Notes under the pieces: generated by a model
The model's database searches: none
What the model was told of the DNA's origin: nothing
What the model saw: only the letters and a program-made list of their open reading frames with translations
Made by a program: the position numbers and the translations under genes
Part shown: in pieces, positions 8,798 to 18,508 of the stretch
How positions within the stretch are numbered: the stretch's first letter is position 1
Layout of the letters: the number at the start of each line of letters is the position of its first letter
Assembly: GCA_963764565.1 (NCBI GenBank)
Contig: CAVXTD010000027.1
Coordinates: 62,001 to 126,000, forward strand
DNA from: DATBLE01 sp963764565
Lineage (GTDB): Bacteria > Actinomycetota > Thermoleophilia > Gaiellales > Gaiellaceae
DNA: 64,000 bases
Reading direction: 5' to 3'

Positions 8798-10154
8798 CTA
8801 TCCGCCCGCTGAGACCTTGGTGTACACGGCGTAGAGCGAGTACGCGCCGGACGACGTGCCGATCGAGCTCCAGAGTGGTTCCGGGTCGCCCGTCGAGGAG
8901 TAGGGGGCCGGAGCGAAGCGCTCGGCACGCGGGACGTTGTCGAAGTACTGGAGGGCTCCTGTGTTTCCGAACCAATACCCGAGCCAGTACTTGCCCGGCG
9001 CGAGCCGAAGAGGAGAGGCAAAGGCGAAAGTCGCCCACGCGGGACGGGCGCCCGCGGCAATCGTCGTCTCTTTCGTCACGCCGCTCAGCGCTCCCGGCCG
9101 GCCCCGATCGTCCGCGTAGACGACGCCGCGCAGCGCAGAGTCGTAGCCGGCCCCGCGCATGTACCCCTTGAGAGCGCTGACGATCACCGGCGAGTCGATC
9201 GTGTACGGGCCGGTGACGTCGACGTGGTCTGCGCCGCCGGCCGCGGTGACCCCGCCGATCGTGCGGCGGCCGAGATCGCGCGGCCAGGCCGGCGCCTTCG
9301 TGCGCGGCGCGAAGGCGATCGCCGCAGCGTGCGCAAACGAGTCTGCGCGAGCGAAGCCGTCGTGGTAGATGACACTCGGAGCTTGAACGCCCTTCGTGCT
9401 GGTGCAGCCCGGATGAACCGGTACGGCGCAGTAGCTTCCGCGGTAGAGGCCCCAAAGCATGTAGATGCCGGCGGTTCCCGCCGCCGAGTGCTGGAGGGTC
9501 GGCAGCTTGCGTACGTCGGCGACCTTGGAGAACGCCTTCTGCCCTGCGAGACGGTGCCAGATCTCGACCCGGCCCGACGCTGTCGTGCTCCAGTGAATGT
9601 GCACGACGAAGTCGTTCCAGCGTCCCTTCGAAAGCGTCGACAGAATCTTCTGGTTGCCGGTTGTACTGCCAGTTGCCGCGCTCGTCGACGAATCCGCTGT
9701 GGATGTTCAAAACGGCGCCGTTTGCGCTCGCGCTCAGGTCGACCGGCGGCGGGAGCTGCAATGTCGAGTGCCACTGGAGGAAGATGCCCCAGCGCGCCGG
9801 CGCGATCCAGGTCTTGGGGAAGAGCGTCGACCAGGCGTAGTAGTAGTCGTCTCCCTCCCGTTCGTCCGAGCCCCAGCTGAGCTGCGACGATTCGTTCCAG
9901 CCGAATGGGCTGTAGCCCTGCCGGACGACGAACTTCGCCGCGTAGCGGCCCTGCCGAACCGGGTTCGTGACGATCTGAAAGCTCTCGCTTTGAGGGCGAT
10001 CCGACCCGACCTGGACGGTATCCCAGGAGGCGATCGTCCCCGACTCGAAATCACCGCGGAAGACCGACGGTGCGGTGTGAGCGAGCGGCACGGCCACACA
10101 CAGGGCGGCCATCGCCGCGAGGACGACCAGTTGCCGCGAGCAGAGGGCGGACAT
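8798..10154 (-). CDS. Secreted polysaccharide lyase (heparin-lyase-I-like) with C-terminal surface domain; one frameshift
   Basis: Start ATG at 10154 gives a signal peptide (SRQLVVLAAMAALCVAVPLA). The first ~180 residues (FRGDFESG, YYYAWSTLFPKTW, WGIFLQWH, NIHSGF) match the Polysacc_lyase family. The frame then breaks near 9655-9665, where AACCGGCAAC probably carries one extra C, and resumes as KGRWNDFVVHIHWS, a family-typical continuation, to the stop at 8798. The last ~150 residues are the domain seen in the Ig-repeat proteins (LRGVVYADDRGRPGAL, APGKYWLGYWFGN, YSLYAVYTK), again at the extreme C-terminus. It may trim or release the polymer made by the surrounding locus. The gene is divergent from the acyltransferase at 10426, across a 271-bp gap. 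Confidence 0.7.
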
Positions 10155-10425
10155 GCGCAGCCGGCTATGGATCCGTGACCGTCTGGAAGACCCCGGTGCC
10201 GACGCTGAACGGTGTGCGGCTCGGCGATAGCGTTGCAACAGAAGACGACAGCATTCCACATCGACCGGCCGCCGGAGCGAAAACTAGCCGAAGGACATGC
10301 GCCGGGTGCGTCCGACGTCGAGCAGCCGGCGATGCCGGCTCCTGGACGTGCCTCCACCTTCGGACCGAGGCCCCTGCACCAAGGGGTCGTGATGCACCAC
10401 AGGTCGCCTGCTTCCATGGATCGGG

Positions 10426-11716
10426 GTGCGCGGTACCTCATCGAGTGACGACCGGTCCCGTCTCGTCGGGATCGAGGGAATGCGCGGCATTGCAGCCGCG
10501 AGCATCCTCGTCTTCCACGCCTGGCTCTTCGCCGGGCCGGACACGACTCACGGCGTCGACTTCGGCCTGGCCTCGAAGTTCTTCTTCAACCTCCAAACCG
10601 GAGTCACGCTCTTCTTCGTCCTGAGCGGCTTTCTGCTGTTCAGGCCGTTCGCCGCGGCAGTCATGCGCAAGCGCAGCCCGCCTTCGGTGGGTGCGTATTT
10701 CCGGAACCGGGCGCTCAGGATCCTGCCCGCCTACTGGGTGATCCTGCTCGCAGTCGCCGCGCTTCGCGACCACGAGTTGCTGCGATCGCCTGGGAAGCTG
10801 GCCGCGACCATGTTCCTGGCGCAGGACTACGTCCCCAGCTACCTGGGCGCCGGGATCCTTCCGGCCTGGTCGCTGGCGATCGAGGCGGTCTTCTACATCG
10901 CGGTTCCGCTACTGGCCATGTCCGCCGCTCTCGCCGCGCGACGCGGGATCCGGCCCGGCACGGCCGTACTGATTCCCATTGCGTTCATGTTCTCCCTCGG
11001 CATCGTGTCGAAGGTGATCGAGCGAGTGGTCGATCTTGGGCCCGTCTGGCAGTCGATCTTCCCCATTCGCGCCGACTGGTTCACCGCCGGGATGTTGCTC
11101 GCGGTCGTGCGTGTCCGCTGGGAGGACGGACGCATCCAGTTCGGGCGCTGGACGGCGCTCGGGCGCCGCAGCCGTCGCCCTGGCCGTCAGCGCGGTGTCG
11201 CTCAAGCTCTACTACCAGGGAACGCTGACCGAGATCGAATCCCAGACGCCGATCGCGTTCGCGTGCGCCGTCCTGCTCGGCTTCGTCATCTTCTCGACCC
11301 CTCGCAGCCGGCTGGTGCGATTCCTCACCTGGCGTCCGATGTTCGCGCTCGGACTCGCGTCCTACAGCCTGTTCCTCTGGCACTACCCGCTCCAGTGGTG
11401 GCTACGCGACCACGGCTTGACCTTCTCCGGGCGCGCCGGATTCGTTCCGAACATCCTGATCGTCGGCGTCGTCTCCATTGTCGCCTCAGCGATCACGTAT
11501 CTGTTCGTCGAGAAGCCCGCGCTGGCCCGGAAACATTCCTGGCAGCGAGGAGGGCGCGCGGAGGCTCGGCCGTCCGGCGAAGCGAGAACAACGGCTCCGC
11601 GCACCTCGCCGGCGGGTATCACGACCCCCCTACCCAGCACGCTTGCCCTGGCCTCGTCGGCTGCTGGCGACGAGATTGCGGCCGGGCGGCCTCGACACGG
11701 GCCGATCGACGCCTAG
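10426..11716 (+). CDS. Acyltransferase 3 family (OafA/YrhL-like) membrane O-acyltransferase; one frameshift
   Basis: The N-terminal RLVGIEGMRGIAAASILVFHAW is the family signature containing the RG(I/V)A..V..FH pattern. About ten hydrophobic segments follow. The frame breaks near 11155-11165 (after GRWTALG) and continues in the next frame (AVALAVSAVSLKLYYQ, FALGLASYSLFLWHYPLQ, ITYLFVEKP) to 11716. Members transfer acetyl or other acyl groups to sugars of surface glycans from the cytoplasmic membrane, so this is the likely O-acetylation step for the polymer. The GTG at 10426 is used; ribosome-site support is weak. The Arg/Ser-rich tail after VEKPALARK is not conserved in the family and may reflect another indel. 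Confidence 0.75.
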
Positions 11717-11896
11717 ACTTCCGTTCCCGGCGACCTTGCACTTCGTCTGTTCCGGCTGTTTGCGCCTCCCTAATAGTTTGAGTAACTACGACCGGGGAGG
11801 ATCGGCTGTCTTGTCGGCAGACGGCACGGCAACACTACGGCTCGGTCAGCGGCAGCAAGCTTCGCAGCCGCTGGCCCTGTTGGTGGGGAGCGAAAT

Positions 11897-13426
11897 ATGA
11901 TCGCGTCGCCTGACGCCGGCGCCGTGCGGGATGTCGCGCTCTACCACGAACTCGCTGCAGCGGTCAACGACCGGACCCTCGAGATCCTCAAGCAGCGGCG
12001 AAAGACCGCCGTCATCCGGCGCCGCGGCTGGCTGGTTCGCCGAATGCTCCTGCTCGCGGATGTCTGCGGGCTGGCGATTGCGTTCCTCGTCGCACAAACC
12101 CTGCTCGGGAAAGGAAGCAACGACGGCGTTCAGGCGCTCGTGTTCGCGCTCACGCTGCCGGCGTGGGTCGTGCTCGCGAAGCTCTACGGCTTGTACGACC
12201 GCGACGAGCAGCGCACCGACCACACGACCATCGACGACATCGTCGGGGTGTTCCACTTCATCGGCACGGGAGTCTGGTTCTCGTTTGCCATGCGCTGGCT
12301 GGTCGAGTCCGGACAGCCGCAGCTCGCCAAGCTCTTCGCGTTCTGGCTCCTCGCCCTCGTGCTCGTGACCGGGCTTCGAAGCGTGGCGCGCGCATGGTGC
12401 CACAGGAGCATCACCTACCTCCAGAACACGGTGATCGTCGGGGCGGGCGAGGTCGGACAGACGGTCGCGTGGAAGCTCCTCCAGCACCCGGAATACGGCA
12501 TCAATCTCGTCGGATTCGTCGACGATGCGCCGAGGGAGCGACGCCCGGAGCTCGGACATCTGGCTGTACTCGGCTCCGCCGAGCGGCTCCCCGACATCGT
12601 TCGCCTGTTCGACATCGAACGGGTCATCGTCGCCTTCTCGAGCGCACACCACGAGGAGACCTTCGAGTTGATCCGCGCGCTGAAGGAGTTCGACGTTCAG
12701 ATCGACATCGTGCCGAGGCTCTTCGAGATGATCGGCCCGAGCGTCGGCCTCCACACGATCGAGGGGTTGCCTCTGCTCGGCCTTCCGCCCGCGAAGCTCG
12801 CGCGGTCGACGAGGATGATCAAGCGGAGCATCGATCTGATCGGCGCGATTGCCGGACTGATCCTGACGGCGCCCTTCTTCGCCTACATCGCAATCCGGAT
12901 CAAGCGGGACTCCCCAGGCCCGGTCTTCTTCCGCCAGACGCGCCTCGGAATGAACCTGAATGAGTTCACCGTTCTGAAGTTCCGGACGATGAAAGCCGAC
13001 ACCGACGATGCGCCTCACCGGCAGTACATCAAGGCGTCGATGAACGCCGACGTAGCTCCCGAGAACAACGGGCTCTACAAGCTCAGTCGCGAGGATTCCG
13101 TAACCGGCGTCGGTGCGTGGCTGCGGCGGACGAGCCTCGACGAGCTCCCTCAGCTCATCAACGTGCTCAAGGGCGAGATGTCGCTCGTCGGCCCGCGCCC
13201 CGCGCTCCCGTACGAGGTCGAGACGTTCGCACCGCACCATTTCGAACGGTTTCTCGTTCCCGCCGGCATGACCGGCTTCTGGCAGGTGACCGCGCGTGCA
13301 CGGGCGAGCTTCCGCGAGGCCTGTGACATGGACGTCGCCTACGCGCGAAGCTGGTCGCTCGGGCTCGACCTCACGCTACTTCTGCGCACCGTCCGTCACG
13401 TCTTGTCAGCACGGGGGACAACGTGA
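11897..13426 (+). CDS. Exopolysaccharide polyprenyl glycosylphosphotransferase (initiating enzyme)
   Basis: An intact 509-residue protein with the classic layout: an N-terminal domain with four to five membrane helices (~residues 50-165), a CoA-binding/Rossmann-like middle domain (VIVGAGEVGQTVAWKL), then the bacterial sugar-transferase domain from KRSIDLIGAIAGLI to the C-terminus. Conserved motifs are RDSPGPVFFRQ, VLKFRTM, LRRTSLDELPQL and SLVGPRPALP. The enzyme transfers a sugar-1-phosphate from a UDP-sugar to undecaprenyl phosphate, starting repeat-unit synthesis. ATG 11897 has GGGGAG six bases upstream. Donor sugar (glucose, galactose or GlcNAc type) cannot be told by eye. Confidence 0.9.
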   Translation: MIASPDAGAVRDVALYHELAAAVNDRTLEILKQRRKTAVIRRRGWLVRRMLLLADVCGLAIAFLVAQTLLGKGSNDGVQALVFALTLPAWVVLAKLYGLYDRDEQRTDHTTIDDIVGVFHFIGTGVWFSFAMRWLVESGQPQLAKLFAFWLLALVLVTGLRSVARAWCHRSITYLQNTVIVGAGEVGQTVAWKLLQHPEYGINLVGFVDDAPRERRPELGHLAVLGSAERLPDIVRLFDIERVIVAFSSAHHEETFELIRALKEFDVQIDIVPRLFEMIGPSVGLHTIEGLPLLGLPPAKLARSTRMIKRSIDLIGAIAGLILTAPFFAYIAIRIKRDSPGPVFFRQTRLGMNLNEFTVLKFRTMKADTDDAPHRQYIKASMNADVAPENNGLYKLSREDSVTGVGAWLRRTSLDELPQLINVLKGEMSLVGPRPALPYEVETFAPHHFERFLVPAGMTGFWQVTARARASFREACDMDVAYARSWSLGLDLTLLLRTVRHVLSARGTT

Positions 13427-13484
13427 TCGCGACTGCGGCGCTCGTCGTCTATTCGCGGCCGCAACTCGCGGTGAAGGGGGTCTT

Positions 13485-14607
13485 GTGAGGGTTGAGACGT
13501 TGAGGAGTCCGAGGCGGTTGGGGCGGCGGTTGCGGCAGAAGTCGAATATGGCTGCGAAGTTTTTGTCGTATGAGTTGGAGTTGGAGCGGGCGCCGACGTT
13601 TCCGGATCGGGTGTATGTGGAGTCGACGAATGTGTGTAATTTGGATTGCATTATGTGTCCGACGGGGATGCATATTGATACGCGGCCGAAGGGGTATATG
13701 GAGTGGGAGTTGTATACGGCGATCATTGATGAGATTGCGCCGTGGGCGGAGGCGGTGTTTTTGCATTCGTGGGGTGAGCCGTTGTTGCATAAGCGGATTA
13801 TTGAGATGATTCGGTATGCGAAGGAGCGGGATGTTTGGGTGGAGACCTCGACGAATGCGACGCTTGTTGACGGAGAAGGTCGGGAGGCAGTTGATCGAGG
13901 CGGGGCTTGATCGGGTGTATCTGAGCATGGACGGGTTGACGAAGGAGACGTACGAGAAGGTGCGGGTGAAGGGTCATTACGAGACTGTGCTCGGGAACAT
14001 CGAGCGGTTTCTTGATTTGAAGCATGAGCTTGGTTCGCCGTTGGAGGCGGATATCCAGATCGTGCGGTTGTCGGAGACCGATGCGGAGGTGGACGAGTTT
14101 GTGCGGCGTTGGCAGTCGAGCCGGGCTGATCTGATCAACATCAAGGAGCTTGATACGTGGGGGGGGCAGATCGATCAGGTGAACGCGCTTGCCGCCGACG
14201 AGGAGCAGGTCGACGCGAGTGTCAATCTCGATCGGAAGCCGTGTCCGAACCTTTGGTATCACTGTCATATCCATTGGGACGGCGTTCTGGTTTCGTGCTC
14301 GCGTGACTATGACGCGGTGACGCCGCTCGGGAACGTCAGAAACGGCGGTGTGCTGAAGACCTGGCATGGGGCGCGGATGCGGAAGATGCGGCAGTGGCAC
14401 GCGACCGGGAACTTCTGTGCTGAGCAGTGTGTGAAGTGCACGGAGTGGGCGTGGTGGACGCCGGAGCCGTTCAGCGGCGGCGGCACCGGCGGCAACGCGA
14501 AGAAGGTCGAGACCGACGAGCACGCCGCCGCCGGCAACGGCACGATCAAACCGCTCCCGCTGATCCGAGCAGCCAGCGACTGCGGCTCCTGCGCCGACGA
14601 GTCCTAA
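13485..14607 (+). CDS. Radical SAM/SPASM-type protein, copy A; one frameshift
   Basis: The GTG start at 13485 is preceded by AAGGGGG. The radical SAM motif CNLDCIMC (CxxxCxxC) lies near residue 45, followed by the family-typical HSWGEPLLHKR. The frame breaks near 13862: compared with copy B, one extra T is present (gcttgttgac versus gctgttgag). It then continues as EKVGRQLIEAGLDRVYLSMDG to TAA 14605-14607. The C-terminal half has CPNLWYHCHIHWDGVLVSC and CAEQCVKC, cysteine patterns as in SPASM/twitch auxiliary cluster domains, plus a Gly-rich tail ending DCGSCADES. Substrate unknown; similar proteins occur in glycan loci. The first ~400 bases have almost no C or A at third codon positions, unlike the surrounding genes. 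Confidence 0.75.
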
Positions 14608-14614
14608 CGCGACG

Positions 14615-15653
14615 ATGTCCGTCCAGAGCGCCGCTCCCGCCGAAGCACCCACCCGGCAGACCGCCGCGGCGTCGTCGCTGCGGGTCGCCTGGCTGGGGGC
14701 GCGGCCGGACTGGTTGCAGACAGACGGCGCCGCCCAGGCGCTCGCCGGCGTCGAGTTGGACCGGCGAGCCCGACAGCGCCGATGTCGTCCATCTCGCCGG
14801 CGCCGACGGCCTGCGCGCGACCCGCCGCCGCCGCCTCGGCGCGAGGGTCGTTCTCGACCTGAGCGACGAGAACGAGCGCCTCGGCCCGCTCAGCCGCCGC
14901 CGCGCCGAGACCGCCGACACGATCGTGGTCGGCTCCCTGAGCGAGCTACGCCGCTTCCGCGCCCGCTACCCCAGCCTGGCCGCGCGAACCGTGCTCGTCC
15001 AGCCCCCGCTCGACCTCGAAACCCACGCCCCGCTGGAAGCGCTCCAGCAGCGCCTCGACGCCCAGATCAAACGCTTCCGCCGCTTCCACCGAATCAGCGG
15101 GCCGACCCTGCTGTTCGCCGGCCCATACACGAAGACAAGCGGACTCGAGATCGCCCTCGAGACCGCCTACGCGCTGCGCGAGCGCATACCAGAGCTCCGC
15201 TTCGCCGCGATCCCGGACGGGCCAATCGACCGCCGCCACCTCGACCAGGTCGAGCGCAAAGCACTCGCCTACGGACACCGCTGCGTGATCGAATGGGAAA
15301 CACAACCAGACGAAATCCCCCTCTGGTACGCCGTCGCAACCGTCGTCTGCCTCCCCGCCACCCAACCACTCCACACACGCGCACCCCAACACGCAGCCGC
15401 AGCCGCACGCCCCTTCATCGGCAGCGAACTCGAACCCCTCAGCGACGACATCCTCGACGGACAAACCGGATTCCTCACCCCCCCAGGCGACACCAACACC
15501 TTCGCCGCCGCCACCGAAGCACTCCTCGGCGACCCAGACGAAGCCACCCGACTCGGAACAACCGCACGCAAACACGCAGAACACCACCTCAACCCAACAA
15601 CCACCGCACAAAAACTCCACCACCTCTGGGCCAATGCACACAACCCCACATGA
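14615..15653 (+). CDS. Glycosyltransferase (GT4/GT-B type), copy A; one frameshift
   Basis: Starts seven bases after the radical SAM stop. The N-terminal part reads LRVAWLGARPDWLQTDG, then the frame shifts near 14757 (ttggacCggcgag, one extra C) into GEPDSADVVHLAG and VVLDLSDENERL. The remainder is GT-B-like: GPTLLFAGPYTKTSGLEIAL (start of the C-terminal nucleotide-binding domain), WETQPDEIPLWYAVATVVCL, and EPLSDDILDGQTGFLTPPGD, the usual GT4 E..xDG.TG..(V/T)PPGD end. About 345 residues once repaired. It is coupled to the radical SAM gene and duplicated with it at 21684. From ~15300 to the stop, codons end only in A or C apart from Trp and one aat. Confidence 0.7.
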
Positions 15654-15674
15654 CCCACCCACAACCACCGCACA

Positions 15675-15690
15675 CACCGGAACACCGGTG
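15675..15690. terminator. Small hairpin after GT copy A
   Basis: CACCGG-AACA-CCGGTG forms a perfect 6-bp GC-rich stem with a 4-base loop in the 67-bp gap between two convergent genes. No T-tract follows. It could help end transcription from either side, but the stem is short. In copy B the same sequence (22749-22762) keeps only 5 bp and lies inside the next gene. Confidence 0.3.
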
Positions 15691-15720
15691 GCGGAGAGAA
15701 GCGCCCAGACCTGATCGTCG

Positions 15721-16830
15721 CTAGGTGGGCCGGGAGCGTCGCCCGGCGAGCTCGTGGTAGAGGGCGATGATCGACTCGAGATTGCTCTCGCCCTCGGCGG
15801 CGAGCGCCGGGACGGCCGGATCCCGGTCATCCGCTGCGAGCGTCTCCTCGAGCTTCCGTTCCAGGTCGATCGCGTCCTTCGGCGCGAACAGGACGACGCC
15901 GGGCGGTCTGTGCCCGACATCGCTCGCGATCACCGGCACGCCCACGGCGAGCGCCTCGCGGACCGAGATCGAGTCCCCTTCCATGTGCGGGGTACGCACG
16001 AACGCGTCCGCGCGCCGCAGGATCGCGATCACGCTCGGCACGTTCTGGACGAGCAGGACGTGTGGCGCGAGGTCGCGCCGCCCGATCCAGTCGCGGACCG
16101 ACCGCTCGAAGTCCCCGTCCACCTCGTCCTCCTTCGTCACGAGCACCAGGCCGATCCGGGGGTGCCGCTGTCGAAGGGCGTCGACGGCTTGCAGCAGCTC
16201 CATGCTGCCGTAGTGCTCGTGCCAGCTGCTCACGGAGACGAGCAGCGGCGCATGCGACTCGATGAACTCGACAATCGACGGGTCGACGTCGGTGGCGTCT
16301 GTCGGCGGGCCGCTCGGCGCGGGCAGCGCGTTGGAGATCACTGCGATTCGCCGCTCCGGGACGCGAAGCATCCTGAGTCCGTCCGCAATCTCCCGGTTGC
16401 AGGCGATCAGGAGGCTCGGGAGGGAGACGATCGTCCGCAGGAGCGCTCGGCGCGCCGGCGGGCTCGTCCGGACGGCCTCCTGGAACTCGCCTCCGACGAT
16501 CGAGAGGACGCTCGGCCGTCCGGCAAGCCTGGCCGCCAGCAGCGGCAGTGCGTTCGCACGAAGGTTGCGCTGGCTGCCGGTGATGCAATGGACGACGTCG
16601 ACGTCGGCCCGGAGCACCCGTGCGGAGACGGCGACGAAGCTCCACAGGCGCCGAAGCAGGCCGAGCTTCGTCCCCTCCCCGGGAGGCCGGAGAGGGATCT
16701 CGCGACGATCCAGGCCGGCGGCCGCAATGCTCTCCTCGAGCACGGCGAAATAGGTCGACATTCCGCCGTACGGCGGCGGAAACGGCCCGGCAAGTCCGAT
16801 GCACAGGGCGCGCCGCTCGGCGCCCGTCAT
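15721..16830 (-). CDS. Glycosyltransferase family 4
   Basis: ATG at 16830 overlaps the stop of the upstream SDR gene (ATGA, 16827-16830), so this is the last gene of the minus-strand operon 19500-15721. The product is ~369 residues and unbroken. The N-terminal GT-B domain has LAGPFPPPYGGMSTY (acceptor-side Gly-rich loop), the middle VDVVHCITGSQRN and PLLVSVSSWHEHYGSMELL, and the donor side HMEGDSISVREALAVGVPVIASD with the conserved EAL-G-P motif of retaining GT4 enzymes. It probably adds a sugar made by the adjacent NDP-sugar genes. The longer upstream frame (to 16959) lies inside the SDR gene and is not used. Confidence 0.85.
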   Translation of the reverse strand: MTGAERRALCIGLAGPFPPPYGGMSTYFAVLEESIAAAGLDRREIPLRPPGEGTKLGLLRRLWSFVAVSARVLRADVDVVHCITGSQRNLRANALPLLAARLAGRPSVLSIVGGEFQEAVRTSPPARRALLRTIVSLPSLLIACNREIADGLRMLRVPERRIAVISNALPAPSGPPTDATDVDPSIVEFIESHAPLLVSVSSWHEHYGSMELLQAVDALRQRHPRIGLVLVTKEDEVDGDFERSVRDWIGRRDLAPHVLLVQNVPSVIAILRRADAFVRTPHMEGDSISVREALAVGVPVIASDVGHRPPGVVLFAPKDAIDLERKLEETLAADDRDPAVPALAAEGESNLESIIALYHELAGRRSRPT

Positions 16831-17764
16831 CCCGACCCCACCCGCGCGCGCCAGGAGTCGAGCAGATCCGCGAGCGTGCGCCGCAAGTCGAGCCGGGGTG
16901 TCCAGCCGATCGCGCCCGCGATGCGCGCAATCTCGGCGCGCTGCACCGGGACGTCCCACGGCGACTTCCGGACCTCGTCGTGCACGACCTCGACCGAGGC
17001 CGAGGACTGCTCGATCAGGAGCTCGAGGATGCTCTGCACGCGCACCGCCTCGCCGGATCCGACGTTGTAGACCTCGCCGGCTTCACCGTGGGCGGCAACC
17101 TCGACGTAGGCGCGAACCGCGTCGCGGACGTCGAGAAAGTCGCGGGCCGAGTCGAGGTTGCCGACGCGGACCACACTCCGTCATCCCCGCCTCCGCCTCG
17201 GCGAGCTGGCGGGCAAACGCCGAGCAGACGAGGCTGTCGGGCTCGCCCGGGCCGGTGAGGTTGAACGACCGCGTTCGGACGACCGGCGAGTCCGTGGATC
17301 AGCGAGTATCGCGCGGCGACCATGCTCTGCGCGGCCTTGCTGACGCCGTACGCGCTGACGGGCCGTAGAGGCTGATTCTCGCTGATCGGGAGCTCCTCCG
17401 GCCGCACCAGGCCATACTCGGCGGCCGAGCCCGCGACGAGGACGCGCGCCTCCGGTCGGACGGCCGCCACCGAAGCGAGAACGTTCTCCGTCCCCTCAAC
17501 GTTGACGGCGAGTAGGGGCGGGAGCGCAGACTCTCGGGTCAGTGCGGCGAGGTGGAAGACGAAATCGGGGAGCACGGCCTCGACGACGGCCTGGATCCCG
17601 GCTGCGTCCGCCACGTCCGCCACGTGCCACGGTCCGGCCCAGCCGACGGGGGCGGCGGTGCGCCCGAGGCCGTGAACCTCGAGCCCCTGCTCGAGCAGGT
17701 GCCCGGCGAGGTGGCGTCCGACGAAACCGCCCGCACCGGTGACGAGGACCTTCGCTGCGGGCAC
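16827..17764 (-). CDS. NAD-dependent epimerase/dehydratase (SDR, nucleotide-sugar); two or more frameshifts
   Basis: GTG at 17764 opens with KVLVTGAGGFVGRHL, the TGxxGxxG cofactor motif of extended SDRs. FVFHLAALTRESA and SAYGVSKAAQ (YxxxK catalytic pair) follow. After RPNAVV the frame breaks near 17265, runs through a segment that reads as RSFNLTGPGEPDSLVCSAF in another frame, and breaks again near 17175 before VRVGNLDSARDFLDVRDAV, which runs to the stop at 16827. The C-terminal half (AGEVYNVGSGEAVRVQSIL, GWTPRLDLRRTL) is typical of GDP-mannose dehydratase/reductase-like SDRs. It starts 3 bases after the nucleotidyltransferase stop. Probable role: 4,6-dehydration, epimerisation or 4-keto reduction of an NDP-sugar. 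Confidence 0.75.
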
Positions 17765-17767
17765 GGC

Positions 17768-18508
17768 CTACACCTCGGCTGCGAGAAACGCCGCGCCGTC
17801 CTGCTCCATCAGCTCGACCGCCTGGAGGTAATCCTCGTGGCGCCCGATGTCGAGCCAGTATCCGTCGAAGCGGTGCGCGATGACGGGCAGGTCGGCCTCC
17901 GTCAAGCGGCGGATGAGATCGGGCAGGTCGAGCGGGCGGCCGGGCTCGAGATACCGGAGGACGAGCGGCTGCATGACGTACATGCCGATGCTGACCTCGT
18001 ACGTGAGCGTCGGCTTCTCGATGTATTCCGTGATCCGGTCGTCCTCGTCGGTGTGGATGACGCCGAGATCGATCTTGATCTCCTTCTTGAACAGCCCGAC
18101 CGTCGCGATTGCGTCTCGCTCGCGGTGGACGCGGACGATGTCGCGGAAGTCGAGGGTCGTCAGCAGGTCGCCGTTCATGACCAGGAAGGGATCGGTGAGG
18201 TTCTCGACGAGCGCGAGCGGGCCGGCGGTTCCGAGCGGCTCCTCCTCGGCCGAGTAGGTGATGTTCAAGTCCCACCGGCTCCCGTCGCCGAAGTACGCCT
18301 CGAGCAGGCTGGCGAGGTACCCGACCGAGAGCGTCACCTCGCAGACCCCGGCCCGGCGCAGCTGGCGGAGCAGTATCTCCAGGATCGGCATCTCCCCCAC
18401 CGGCATCAACGGCTTCGGCAGCACGGTCGTGTATGGAGCGAGGCGCTTTCCCTTGCCGCCGGCGAGCACGACGGCCCGCACCTCCGCCAGGCCGTCTTCA
18501 GATCTCAT
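17768..18508 (-). CDS. Sugar-phosphate nucleotidyltransferase
   Basis: An intact 246-residue protein. VRAVVLAGGKGKRLAPYT carries the LAGGxGxRL nucleotide-binding signature, followed by PKPLMPVGEMPILE, FLVMNGDLLTTLDF (metal-binding D), EKPTLTYEVSIGMYV and FDGYWLDIGRHEDY. The enzyme joins a sugar-1-phosphate to an NTP; the shorter length without a trimer or acyltransferase domain fits mannose-1-phosphate guanylyltransferase-like or PtmE/LegF-neighbour types. ATG 18508 overlaps the upstream dehydratase stop by 11 bases. With the flanking SDR genes it would make and modify an NDP-(6-deoxy) sugar. Confidence 0.85.
   Translation of the reverse strand: MRSEDGLAEVRAVVLAGGKGKRLAPYTTVLPKPLMPVGEMPILEILLRQLRRAGVCEVTLSVGYLASLLEAYFGDGSRWDLNITYSAEEEPLGTAGPLALVENLTDPFLVMNGDLLTTLDFRDIVRVHRERDAIATVGLFKKEIKIDLGVIHTDEDDRITEYIEKPTLTYEVSIGMYVMQPLVLRYLEPGRPLDLPDLIRRLTEADLPVIAHRFDGYWLDIGRHEDYLQAVELMEQDGAAFLAAEV

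Larger units (their letters stand above)
13485..15689 (+). repeat. Direct repeat copy A (radical SAM + GT cassette, ~2.2 kb)
   Basis: This segment matches 20549-22762 in the same orientation. Similarity starts at or just after the radical SAM start, is strongest from aagtcgaatatggctgcg onward, and continues 36 bases past the GT stop to accggaacaccggt (15676-15689), after which the copies diverge completely. The two ends are nearly identical between copies, while the middle (radical SAM C-terminal half) differs mainly by synonymous third-base changes. Confidence 0.85.

Noticed and set aside
13485..14607. Diversity-generating retroelement (variable copy versus template copy)
   Set aside because: Differences between the copies are mainly synonymous and not A-specific, and there is no reverse transcriptase gene.
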